Below are positions 1 to 4,698 of a stretch of DNA of 5,096 bases, piece by piece. The notes under the pieces were generated by a model. That model was not told where the DNA came from and made no database searches. It saw nothing but the letters and a program-made list of their open reading frames with translations. Each line of letters begins with the position of its first letter. Positions within the stretch are counted from its first letter, which is position 1. Position numbers and translations under genes: made by a program. The DNA is from Alphaproteobacteria bacterium (GTDB lineage Bacteria; Pseudomonadota; Alphaproteobacteria; Rhizobiales; Devosiaceae), in contig JAHJOS010000224.1 of the NCBI GenBank assembly GCA_018820005.1, positions 1 through 5,096 of the forward strand. Reading direction: 5' to 3'.

Positions 1-36
1 GAGGACCAGGTGGGGGTGCGCAAGGCGCCAGCCAGA
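1..36. other. Window edge, no assignable gene
   Basis: These bases lie downstream of the DUF1737 stop codon. They contain a short GCGC-AAG-GCGC inverted repeat (about 18-28), too short to call a terminator. No reading frame here can be tied to a recognisable protein. Confidence 0.4.
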
Positions 37-243
37 CTAAAAATCCACCAGGCGCTTGTCGGGGTCATAGGGCTGCTCGGGCGCGATGCGGGTCACGGCC
101 TGGCCGGCCTTCATTTTTTTGGCATGGCCGTCAAAGGCATAGGTCGGGCTGCCATGGAGCTGCCAGCCTTCGCTGAGGGCCTTGGTGACCTTGTGGCAGA
201 AGGCGGCGTCGTCCTCGCCGGTCAGGAAGCGGTAGATAAGCAT
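37..243 (-). CDS. DUF1737 domain-containing small protein
   Basis: A 68-residue protein recognised as the DUF1737 family by its opening MLIYRFLTG, then DDAAFCHKVTKAL, GWQLHGSPTYAFD and GQAVTR. These small proteins are common in proteobacteria. Their function is unknown, and nothing in this sequence adds to that. The length fits the whole family domain, with no signal peptide or membrane segment, so a cytoplasmic location is expected. An in-frame ATG lies four codons upstream (255), but I chose the ATG at 243: family members begin with the hydrophobic MLIYRFL, and a GGGGA sequence sits about 5 nt before this ATG. The gene diverges from the carbonic anhydrase gene across 72 bp, so the two may share a control region. 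The family call is confident; the exact start is less so. Confidence 0.85.
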   Translation of the reverse strand: MLIYRFLTGEDDAAFCHKVTKALSEGWQLHGSPTYAFDGHAKKMKAGQAVTRIAPEQPYDPDKRLVDF

Positions 244-294
244 GCATATCCCCAATGCAGTGGCGAACGGAACGCCTGATTGATCTCAAGGCTT

Positions 295-313
295 CTTACC
301 GCTAATCGGTAAG
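295..313. promoter_or_regulatory. Perfect dyad just before carbonic anhydrase start
   Basis: CTTACCG (295-301) and CGGTAAG (307-313) are exact reverse complements around a 5-nt centre (CTAAT). The repeat ends 2 nt before the ATG at 316. With a 3-nt bulge on the left side, the pairing extends to GGC/GCC. It lies in the short gap between two divergent genes, so it could be a repressor operator, or an RNA hairpin covering the ribosome-binding region of the carbonic anhydrase. The dyad is seen directly; its role is inferred. Confidence 0.45.
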
Positions 314-315
314 CC

Positions 316-957
316 ATGCACAGATTTCCTGATCACCTGCTCAAGGGCCACGCCAACTTCATGTCGGACCGCTATGTCCGCGAGAAGGAGCGTTATCGTG
401 AACTTGCGGCGTCGGGACAGAACCCGACCACCATGATCATCGCCTGCTGCGACAGCCGCGCGGCGCCTGAAATGATCTTTGACGCGGGGCCGGGCGAATT
501 GTTCGTGCTGCGCAATGTGGCCAACCTGGTGCCGGTCTATCAGCCCGATGGCGGCCAGCACGGCACCTCGGCGGGCATTGAGTTCGCGGTCAAGGGCCTG
601 GGCATCGCCAATATCGTCATCATGGGCCATGGCCGCTGCGGTGGTATCAAGGCAGCGCTCAATCCGGCGCCGAGCCCGCTGCATAGCGGTGATTTCATCG
701 GCAAGTGGATGAGCATGCTGGGCGATCTGCCCAAGCAGCTCGATCAGAACGCGCTGATGACAGCCAGCGAGCGCCAGCGGGCGCTTGAACGCATCTCGAT
801 TCGCAACTCGATCAGCAATCTGCGCACCTTCCCTTATGTCGCTGACCTCGAAGCGGCGGGGAAACTGGCGGTCCATGGCGCCTGGTTCGACATATCGACG
901 GGCGAATTGTGGGTGATGGACGATGAAAGTGGCGATTTCGTCCGCCCGCAGATCTGA
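316..957 (+). CDS. Beta-class carbonic anhydrase
   Basis: A 213-residue zinc enzyme that interconverts CO2 and bicarbonate in the cytoplasm, supplying bicarbonate to carboxylases or scavenging CO2. The beta-class signature is complete: C44-C-D46-S-R48 supplies the first zinc cysteine and the Asp-Arg dyad, and H105-G-R-C108 supplies the remaining zinc ligands. GELFVLRNVAN (60-70) and SAGIEFAV (85-92) are typical core motifs. Length matches the usual 200-230 residues, and there is no signal peptide. The start is fixed by an in-frame TAA at 310-312 and by the family N-terminus (PDHLLKGHANF). No good Shine-Dalgarno is visible; the bases before the ATG are occupied by an inverted repeat. The gene diverges from the DUF1737 gene. 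In several rhizobial genomes, from memory, a carbonic anhydrase lies near asd. Here asd is about 3.8 kb away with other genes between. The family assignment is very secure; the physiological role is inferred. Confidence 0.95.
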   Translation: MHRFPDHLLKGHANFMSDRYVREKERYRELAASGQNPTTMIIACCDSRAAPEMIFDAGPGELFVLRNVANLVPVYQPDGGQHGTSAGIEFAVKGLGIANIVIMGHGRCGGIKAALNPAPSPLHSGDFIGKWMSMLGDLPKQLDQNALMTASERQRALERISIRNSISNLRTFPYVADLEAAGKLAVHGAWFDISTGELWVMDDESGDFVRPQI

Positions 958-1263
958 ACTTTTCGTCTGATTGACTTTGGATCACGCTGCCGTGAAATGG
1001 TGGTGTACCATTGATCGCGGCTGCGTGAAGCAGAACAAATCTCCATATCTTTGAAATTGTTGCGATGCTGCATCCGATTTAGGCTGCGGGTCGGCAGATT
1101 TGCTTTTCCTATATTTGAAATAAAAGTCGAAAAGCAGAAAAATATACGCCTGATCCCGCAGTATAGCTGTTTTTTATGTTGCCCCGAAATGGCCCGATAT
1201 TTTCCCGCAGCGCGCCCAAGTTCGGACCATTGCGGAACACATTGCCCGGTCATTGTCTGTCTC
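958..1263. other. Gene-free, AT-richer intergenic region
   Basis: I see no credible protein gene here; the open frames lack ribosome sites and protein-like composition. Directly visible structures are two adjacent dyads after the carbonic anhydrase stop: TCACG-CTGC-CGTGA (982-995) and AATGGT-N5-ACCATT (996-1012). There is also an 8-bp inverted repeat TGCTTTTC/GAAAAGCA (1101-1108, 1129-1136) around an AT-rich core containing TATTT-G-AAATA. Either of the first pair could be the carbonic anhydrase transcript end, though neither is followed by a T-run. The rest of the region presumably holds the promoter of the first EF-hand gene, but I cannot point to a convincing -35/-10 pair. Confidence 0.5.
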
Positions 1264-1345
1264 ACGGGTTGCAGGAGATCAACCCGTCGGGGATCGGCTA
1301 ACCGGTCACCGAATTCATCTCCCACATTATTGGAGCTAAACTCCC
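1264..1345 (+). promoter_or_regulatory. Structured 5' leader of first EF-hand gene
   Basis: ACGGGTT (1264-1270) pairs perfectly with AACCCGT (1281-1287), presenting GCAGGAGATC (1271-1280) as a 10-nt loop. A second small hairpin, ATCGG-CTAA-CCGGT with one G-U pair, lies at 1293-1306. ATCTCC (1317-1322) is the exact complement of GGAGAT in the first loop. The Shine-Dalgarno GGAG (1332-1335) is 10 nt before the ATG and is itself flanked by CTCC on both sides (1319-1322 and 1341-1344), so it could be sequestered. The 10-mer loop, CGTCGG (1285-1290) and GGTCACCG (1304-1311) recur in the leader of the second EF-hand gene. Pairing is read from sequence; that this is a functional RNA, or even wholly transcribed, is inference. 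Confidence 0.5.
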
Positions 1346-1624
1346 ATGAATAAGATCATTGCTTCCACCCTCATCGTTCTTGGCATGTCCGGCGCTGCTT
1401 TCGCCCAGGATGCCACCTCCACGGCAGCACCGACCCCGCCAGAGTTCACGGTCGTTGATGCCGACGCCAGCGGCGGCGTGACCCTGGAAGAGGCACAGGT
1501 TGCCTGGCCCGATCTGACTGCCGAGGCTTTTGCTGCTGCCGATACCGATGCCAATGGCGAGCTCTCGATCGAAGAGTATGGCCTGCTGTCGTCCGGCGCC
1601 AACGCCCCGGCAACCGCCAACTAA
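1346..1624 (+). CDS. Small secreted EF-hand protein (copy 1)
   Basis: A 92-residue protein with a Sec-type signal peptide: MNK, then a hydrophobic stretch to about residue 16, and AFA before the likely cleavage after A20. The mature part is small, acidic and rich in Ala/Asp/Glu. It has two canonical 12-residue EF-hand loops: D38-A-D40-A-S42-G-G44-V-T46-L-E-E49 and D66-T-D68-A-N70-G-E72-L-S74-I-E-E77. Calcium-coordinating positions 1, 3, 5, 9 and 12 carry suitable side chains in both; loop 1 has Ser at position 5 and Gly at position 7. Expected location is the periplasm or outside the cell, with a role in calcium binding, buffering or sensing; no enzyme domain is present. The start is supported by GGAG at 1332-1335. 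It is a paralogue of the gene at 2076-2330, with the same 28-residue spacing between loops. A strong terminator follows, so it is probably transcribed alone. No specific function is recognised. Confidence 0.88.
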   Translation: MNKIIASTLIVLGMSGAAFAQDATSTAAPTPPEFTVVDADASGGVTLEEAQVAWPDLTAEAFAAADTDANGELSIEEYGLLSSGANAPATAN

Positions 1625-1657
1625 AGCGGCTGCCCACCCGCCCCGTGGGCTGCCGAC

Positions 1658-1690
1658 GCCACCCCAGGTTCGCCTGGGGTGGCATTTTTG
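1658..1690 (+). terminator. Intrinsic terminator of EF-hand gene 1
   Basis: GCCACCCCAGG (1658-1668) and CCTGGGGTGGC (1673-1683) form a perfect 11-bp stem closed by a TTCG tetraloop and followed by ATTTTTG. It begins 33 nt after the stop codon. A second, smaller inverted repeat, GCCCAC-N7-GTGGGC (1632-1650), precedes it. This is a textbook rho-independent terminator. Confidence 0.93.
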
Positions 1691-1966
1691 TGCGCGAGCG
1701 GCTGGCGCAGGCAAGTCTAGCGGCACAGGCCTTCAATAGTGCCGATAACCCATGAGATCGCGCGCCTGTGTTGCTGTTCGGCCGGTGTCACGATTGCGCC
1801 GCTTCACTGTTGCGTGAGCGATTTTGACGCGATTAAATCTCTACCAAATGACTATGGATTCAGTGCGGAGCGGGGCGAAGACTGTGTCCCGCATCGCGCC
1901 AACGAAACTCTATTAACGCCTTGATTTTGCCTAACATTTTCCGCGAGATTGCTCCAATTCTGGCCT
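1691..1966. other. Gene-free intergenic region between EF-hand genes
   Basis: No supported gene is visible. The only open frame on the plus strand (1739-1924, GTG start, 61 codons) lacks a ribosome-binding site and resembles nothing known. CACAGGC (1724-1730) and GCCTGTG (1764-1770) form a 7-bp inverted repeat with a long 33-nt loop. A TTGACG at 1824-1829 resembles a -35 box, but no good -10 stands 16-18 bp downstream. The region becomes AT-richer towards the right and probably carries upstream control sequence for the second EF-hand gene. Confidence 0.4.
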
Positions 1967-1973
1967 TGTGCGG

Positions 1974-1993
1974 ACATAGTGTAACGACTATGT
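1974..1993. promoter_or_regulatory. Candidate operator dyad upstream of EF-hand gene 2
   Basis: ACATAGT (1974-1980) and ACTATGT (1987-1993) are perfect reverse complements with a 6-bp spacer, a 20-bp site typical in size for a dimeric regulator. It overlaps a weak promoter-like arrangement: TTGTGC (1967-1972), 16 bp, TATGTG (1989-1994). If that promoter is real, transcription would begin near 2000, right at the leader hairpin. The dyad is observed; the operator and promoter roles are inferred. No equivalent dyad is seen upstream of copy 1. Confidence 0.4.
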
Positions 1994-1999
1994 GACAGC

Positions 2000-2075
2000 G
2001 CGCTCCGCAGGAGATCGGTGCGTCGGACCCGCTCGCGGTTACCGCCTAAAACCTCCCCAACTTGAGTTGAATATC
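2000..2075 (+). promoter_or_regulatory. Structured 5' leader of EF-hand gene 2
   Basis: The same GCAGGAGATC (2007-2016) seen before copy 1 is again enclosed by complementary arms, CGCTCC (2001-2006) and GGTGCG (2017-2022). Five of six positions pair, with one T-T mismatch and an outer G-T pair. Relative to leader 1, three inner pairs are replaced by different Watson-Crick pairs. CGTCGG (2021-2026) and GGTTACCG (2037-2044) are shared blocks. A small hairpin CCG-CTCG-CGG (2029-2038) sits where leader 1 has its second hairpin. A CTCC (2053-2056) lies before the start, as in leader 1, and could pair with GGAG of the loop. The ribosome site before the ATG is weak (TTGAG at 2062-2066). Confidence 0.5.
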
Positions 2076-2330
2076 ATGATGAAGATCGTTCTGGCTGCTG
2101 TTGCTACCCTGGCTCTCTCGGGCGCTGCCTTTGCAGAGACCGCAGCAGTTGCTGCTCCCGAATTCGCAACCGTTGACACCGACGTCAATGGCACCGTGTC
2201 GCTGGTCGAAGCTCAGGTCGCCTACCCCGCCCTGACCGCTGAAGAATTCGCCAAGGCCGACGCCGATGCCAATGGCGAACTGACCGCTGAAGAATTCGCT
2301 GCCCTGGTTGCTGCTGAAGCCGCCAAGTAA
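2076..2330 (+). CDS. Small secreted EF-hand protein (copy 2)
   Basis: An 84-residue protein with an N-terminal signal peptide: MMK, a hydrophobic stretch, and AFA before the likely cleavage after A20. It has two canonical EF-hand loops: D34-T-D36-V-N38-G-T40-V-S42-L-V-E45 and D62-A-D64-A-N66-G-E68-L-T70-A-E-E73. Both have ideal calcium ligands. The mature protein is about 64 residues, acidic and Ala-rich, expected in the periplasm or secreted; calcium binding is the only activity the sequence supports. I start it at the first of two adjacent ATGs because the weak TTGAG is 9 nt before it. The frame is open upstream to a GTG at 1992, but that stretch is the conserved leader, not coding-like. 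The segment LTAEEFA occurs twice around loop 2, encoded by an exact 20-nt repeat. It is a paralogue of the 1346-1624 gene and ends at a terminator shared with the convergent transporter genes. Confidence 0.88.
   Translation: MMKIVLAAVATLALSGAAFAETAAVAAPEFATVDTDVNGTVSLVEAQVAYPALTAEEFAKADADANGELTAEEFAALVAAEAAK
2232..2299 (+). repeat. Exact 20-nt direct repeat inside EF-hand gene 2
   Basis: CTGACCGCTGAAGAATTCGC occurs at 2232-2251 and again at 2280-2299, an offset of 48 nt (16 codons). Both copies are in frame and encode LTAEEFA, the helices flanking the second calcium loop. Exact nucleotide identity, including synonymous positions, suggests a recent internal duplication or conversion, although convergent codon choice in a low-complexity Ala/Glu protein is possible. 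Confidence 0.85.
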
Positions 2331-2358
2331 GTCTTTCGTCCGCATTCGCGGGCGTCAG

Positions 2359-2393
2359 AAAACCACCCTTGCTCGCGCAGGGGTGGTTTTTTA
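2359..2393 (+). terminator. Terminator between convergent genes, probably bidirectional
   Basis: AAAACCACCC (2359-2368) pairs with GGGTGGTTTT (2381-2390) around a 12-nt loop. On the plus strand the stem runs into a T-run (2387-2392), ending EF-hand gene 2, whose stop is 29 nt upstream. On the minus strand the same stem ends in TTTT and lies about 35 nt past the stop of the convergent EamA transporter gene. It can therefore serve both transcripts. Confidence 0.88.
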
Positions 2394-2424
2394 TTTGCGG
2401 TGCGGGGGTGAGTGTGGCGCGGCG

Positions 2425-3294
2425 TCAGACCAGGCGGGTGGCGCGGGGGCGCAGCAGGGTGACCACCAGCCCGGCGATGACAAGGCCGGCACCGGCAATC
2501 TCGATGGGTGTGATGGTTTCGCCCAGCACCAGATAGCCCGAACCCAGGCCCGTAATGGGCACCAGAAGGGTAAAGGGCGCCACGACCGAGGCCGGGTGGC
2601 GCGCCATCAGCCAGCTCCAGATCGCCATGCCCAACAGGGTTGCCGGATAGGCGAGGAAAGCGATCAGTGCGGCATCGCCCCAATTGAAGCCCAATAGCGC
2701 AGTGCCCACTGCCTGGGGGCCCTCAAACAGCAGCGAGAGCGCCAGCAGCGGCAGCGGCGCGACGAGCGCGCCCCAGACCGTGAGGGACAGCGGATCGACC
2801 CGGCCGGCTTTCTTGATCAGGATATTGGCGATGCCCCAGCACAGCGCGGCCATCAGCGTCATCCCCAGGGGCAGCAGCGCGGCATCGGCCAGGCGCTCGG
2901 TTGAGATCACGGCGATGCCGGCAAAGGCGATGGCGGCGCCCAGCACCTGCACACGGCGCGGCTTGTCGCCCAACAGGAAAAAGGCCAGCGCCATGGTGAA
3001 AAAGGCCTGGGTCTGCAGCACCAGCGAACTCAGGCCCGCCGACATGCCCCAGGCCATCGAGAGGTTGAGGAAGCCATAGAGCCCGACCCCGAAGGCAAAT
3101 CCATAGGCAACCACCAGTTGCCAGGCCACTTTGGGCGGCTTGACGAAGAACACCAGCGGCACGGCAGCAAACAGAAAGCGCAGCGAGGCCGCCAGCAGCG
3201 GCGGCAAAGCGGCGACGCTGAGCTTGATAACAACGAAGTTGAAGCCCCAGATGGCAACCACCAGCAAGGCCAGAGCGACGTGACGAATGGGCAT
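2425..3294 (-). CDS. EamA/DMT-family exporter (second of pair)
   Basis: A 289-residue inner-membrane protein of the drug/metabolite transporter superfamily, with about ten predicted hydrophobic segments arranged as two EamA repeats (roughly residues 6-132 and 142-283). Characteristic stretches are IWGFNFVVIK (15-24), GLSSLVLQTQAFFT (87-100) and VAPFTLLVPITGLGS (238-252). These match my memory of E. coli EamA (YdeD), an exporter of cysteine-pathway metabolites such as O-acetylserine. The family is broad, so the substrate here is unknown. The ATG shares its A with the TGA of the upstream gene (TGATG), and AGGTGG lies just before it, indicating translational coupling. It aligns almost gap-free with the upstream paralogue; by eye 29 of the first 60 residues are identical. 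It is the last gene of the minus-strand cluster, followed by a bidirectional terminator. Confidence 0.9.
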   Translation of the reverse strand: MPIRHVALALLVVAIWGFNFVVIKLSVAALPPLLAASLRFLFAAVPLVFFVKPPKVAWQLVVAYGFAFGVGLYGFLNLSMAWGMSAGLSSLVLQTQAFFTMALAFFLLGDKPRRVQVLGAAIAFAGIAVISTERLADAALLPLGMTLMAALCWGIANILIKKAGRVDPLSLTVWGALVAPLPLLALSLLFEGPQAVGTALLGFNWGDAALIAFLAYPATLLGMAIWSWLMARHPASVVAPFTLLVPITGLGSGYLVLGETITPIEIAGAGLVIAGLVVTLLRPRATRLV

Positions 3295-4169
3295 CAGGCC
3301 ACCTGCCGGCGGGCAATGAGCCCGGGTCCGAACACATTGACGATCAGCCCGGCAAAGATCAGCAGGCTGCCGACGATCTCAAGCAGGGTCATCTGCTCGC
3401 CCAGCAGGACGAAGGCGGCGGCAAAGCCGACAACGGGCACCAAAAGGGTGAAGGGCGCCACCAGGCTGGCCGGATAGCGCCCGAGCAGGATCGCCCAGAC
3501 GCCATAGCCGAACAGGGTCGAGCCATAGGCGATAAAGGCAATCGAGCCGATGGCCTGCGGGCTGATGCTGGCCAGCGATGTCACGGCCGCAGGACCCTCA
3601 ATCAGCAGGGTGAGCGCCAGCATGGGCAGGGGTGGCACGAGACTCCCCCAGACGACAAAGGCGAACATGTCGATCTGGCCGGCGCGCTTGGTGATGATAT
3701 TGGAGCTGGCCCAGAAGAATGCCGCCAGCAGCGTCATCAGCAGGGGGATCAACACCGCGCCGCCCAGATGTTCGATGCCGATGGTGCCAAGACCGGCCAG
3801 GGCAATGGTCGCCCCGACCAGGCGCAGCAGCGGCGGGCGTTCGCCCAGAAACAGCACGGCCAGACCCATGGTGAAAAACACCTGCATCTGCATAACGAGA
3901 CTGGCCAGACCCGCGGGCATGCCCAGCCGCATGGCCGAAAACAGGAAACTGAACTGGAGTATGCCCACGGTGGTGCCATAGGCGATGAGAAGGGACCACG
4001 ATACCTTGGGACGCCGAATGAAAAACACGGCGGGCAAAGCGCAGCCCAAATAGCGCAGGGCCGTCAGCATATAGGGGGAGACTTCATCGACGCCCCATTT
4101 GATGGCGACGAAGTTGAGGCCCCAGATCAGGATGACGCCCAGGGCCAGGCCGATATCGCGCAAAGACAT
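3294..4169 (-). CDS. EamA/DMT-family exporter (first of pair)
   Basis: A 291-residue polytopic inner-membrane protein with two EamA repeats and about ten hydrophobic segments (near 8-25, 33-51, 59-80, 86-108, 113-131, 138-158, 170-190, 207-228, 236-257 and 264-282). IWGLNFVAIK (15-24), MPAGLASLVMQMQVFFT (84-100) and VAPFTLLVPVVGFAAA (237-252) closely resemble E. coli EamA, more so than the partner protein does. Export of an amino acid or related metabolite is the likely role; the substrate is not readable from sequence. The ATG at 4169 fits the family N-terminus. Only a weak GAAAG is seen before it, so translation may partly depend on the upstream GNAT gene, whose stop is 40 nt away. Its own stop overlaps the start of the next transporter gene by 1 nt. 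The two could work separately or as a pair. Confidence 0.9.
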   Translation of the reverse strand: MSLRDIGLALGVILIWGLNFVAIKWGVDEVSPYMLTALRYLGCALPAVFFIRRPKVSWSLLIAYGTTVGILQFSFLFSAMRLGMPAGLASLVMQMQVFFTMGLAVLFLGERPPLLRLVGATIALAGLGTIGIEHLGGAVLIPLLMTLLAAFFWASSNIITKRAGQIDMFAFVVWGSLVPPLPMLALTLLIEGPAAVTSLASISPQAIGSIAFIAYGSTLFGYGVWAILLGRYPASLVAPFTLLVPVVGFAAAFVLLGEQMTLLEIVGSLLIFAGLIVNVFGPGLIARRQVA

Positions 4170-4191
4170 GATGGGCTTTCACAAGCGGAGT

Positions 4192-4210
4192 GGACGGGAA
4201 AAATCCGTCC
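4192..4210 (-). promoter_or_regulatory. Hairpin between GNAT gene and transporter pair
   Basis: On the minus strand GGACGG and CCGTCC form a 6-bp stem around the loop ATTTTTC, touching the first base of the GNAT stop codon (TAG, 4212-4210). The run of T lies in the loop, not after the stem, so this is not a standard terminator. It might be a processing or stability element that adjusts transporter expression relative to the upstream genes. Its role is unproven. Confidence 0.35.
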
Positions 4211-4680
4211 TATGGGCGATCCCTTAGCCAATCAGGGCGGGTCCAGCCATAGAGAATATCGGGCAGCTGCTCTTCGTTGTCACCAGCGGTGCGCCGCTGT
4301 TCGACAAAGCCCTGGCCGCGATAAAAGCGCTGCGCCGCGTGGTTTTCGGCAAAGCACCACAGCGAGAGAACGGGTTGAGCGGCCTTGGCCTGCGCGAGGA
4401 GGGCAGCGCCGATGCCCCGGCCACGCCAGTCTGGATCGAGGTAGAGATGGTCCAGCCAGCCTGGTGTGGTGACCATCATGCCCGCGATGGTGAGCTCGTC
4501 GCCCACAGGGGTCGCCAGCGTCATTTCTCCGGTGGCGATAAACTGGCCGAGATAGGCAAGGGTCTCGTCGCGGCTGTGCAGATCGGGCAAAAACGGCAGG
4601 GCGATAGACCGGGAGCGGATGAAGATATCCGTCACGGCTTCGCAGTCACCAGATCCGGCAGGGCGCAGGGCAATGGTCAT
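4210..4680 (-). CDS. GNAT-family N-acetyltransferase
   Basis: A 156-residue protein with the GNAT fold, expected to transfer an acetyl group from acetyl-CoA to an amine in the cytoplasm. The acetyl-CoA pyrophosphate-binding motif (Q/R-x-x-G-x-G/A) is R86-G-R-G89-I-G91, preceded by the beta-4 strand LDHLYLDP (76-83). The later part has LSLWCFAENHAAQRFYRGQGF (106-125, ending in FY-x-GQGF), typical of motif B. The substrate is not recognisable; small-molecule, protein and antitoxin-like roles are all found in this family. I start it at 4680 because GGAG (4691-4688) stands 7 nt before that ATG. An upstream ATG at 4701 lies inside a strong hairpin and would add a non-family N-terminus. Gaps are 56 nt from asd upstream and 40 nt to the EamA pair downstream, all on one strand, so co-transcription is plausible. 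Confidence 0.88.
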   Translation of the reverse strand: MTIALRPAGSGDCEAVTDIFIRSRSIALPFLPDLHSRDETLAYLGQFIATGEMTLATPVGDELTIAGMMVTTPGWLDHLYLDPDWRGRGIGAALLAQAKAAQPVLSLWCFAENHAAQRFYRGQGFVEQRRTAGDNEEQLPDILYGWTRPDWLRDRP

Positions 4681-4698
4681 GCAAAAGCTCCGAACCGG

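Noticed and set aside
269..294. GGAAC resembling an alphaproteobacterial general-stress (EcfG) -35 before carbonic anhydrase; a similar GGAAC at 1234-1238
   Set aside because: At 16-18 bp downstream neither has the expected CGTT-like -10 (GCTT and GTCT only), so the matches are too weak to annotate.
286..876. Long minus-strand open frame (196 codons) opposite the carbonic anhydrase gene
   Set aside because: It is antisense to a gene with complete catalytic motifs and has arginine/alanine-rich, non-family composition typical of a GC-rich shadow frame.
1158..1176. CAG-TATAG-CTG followed by six T, terminator-like
   Set aside because: A 3-bp stem is far too weak for an intrinsic terminator.
834..1325. 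Minus-strand open frame of 163 codons across the gene-free region
   Set aside because: It overlaps the carbonic anhydrase 3' end, has no recognisable motif and no protein-like composition, and covers the conserved EF-hand leader.
1724..1770. CACAGGC/GCCTGTG inverted repeat with a 33-nt loop
   Set aside because: A 7-bp match over that span is expected by chance at a fair rate, and nothing nearby supports a function.
1739..1924. Plus-strand GTG-started frame of 61 codons, Cys-rich near its N-terminus
   Set aside because: There is no Shine-Dalgarno and no similarity I recognise, and the preceding terminator makes it unlinked to copy 1; probably chance.
2018..2066. Possible 15-codon leader peptide starting GTG at 2018 after AGGAG
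   Set aside because: The start spacing is only 4 nt and leader 1 has no corresponding start codon, so the pattern is not conserved.
1992..2075. N-terminal extension of EF-hand copy 2 from GTG 1992
   Set aside because: It would place 28 extra residues before an obvious signal peptide, and the DNA there is the leader block shared with the non-coding leader of copy 1.
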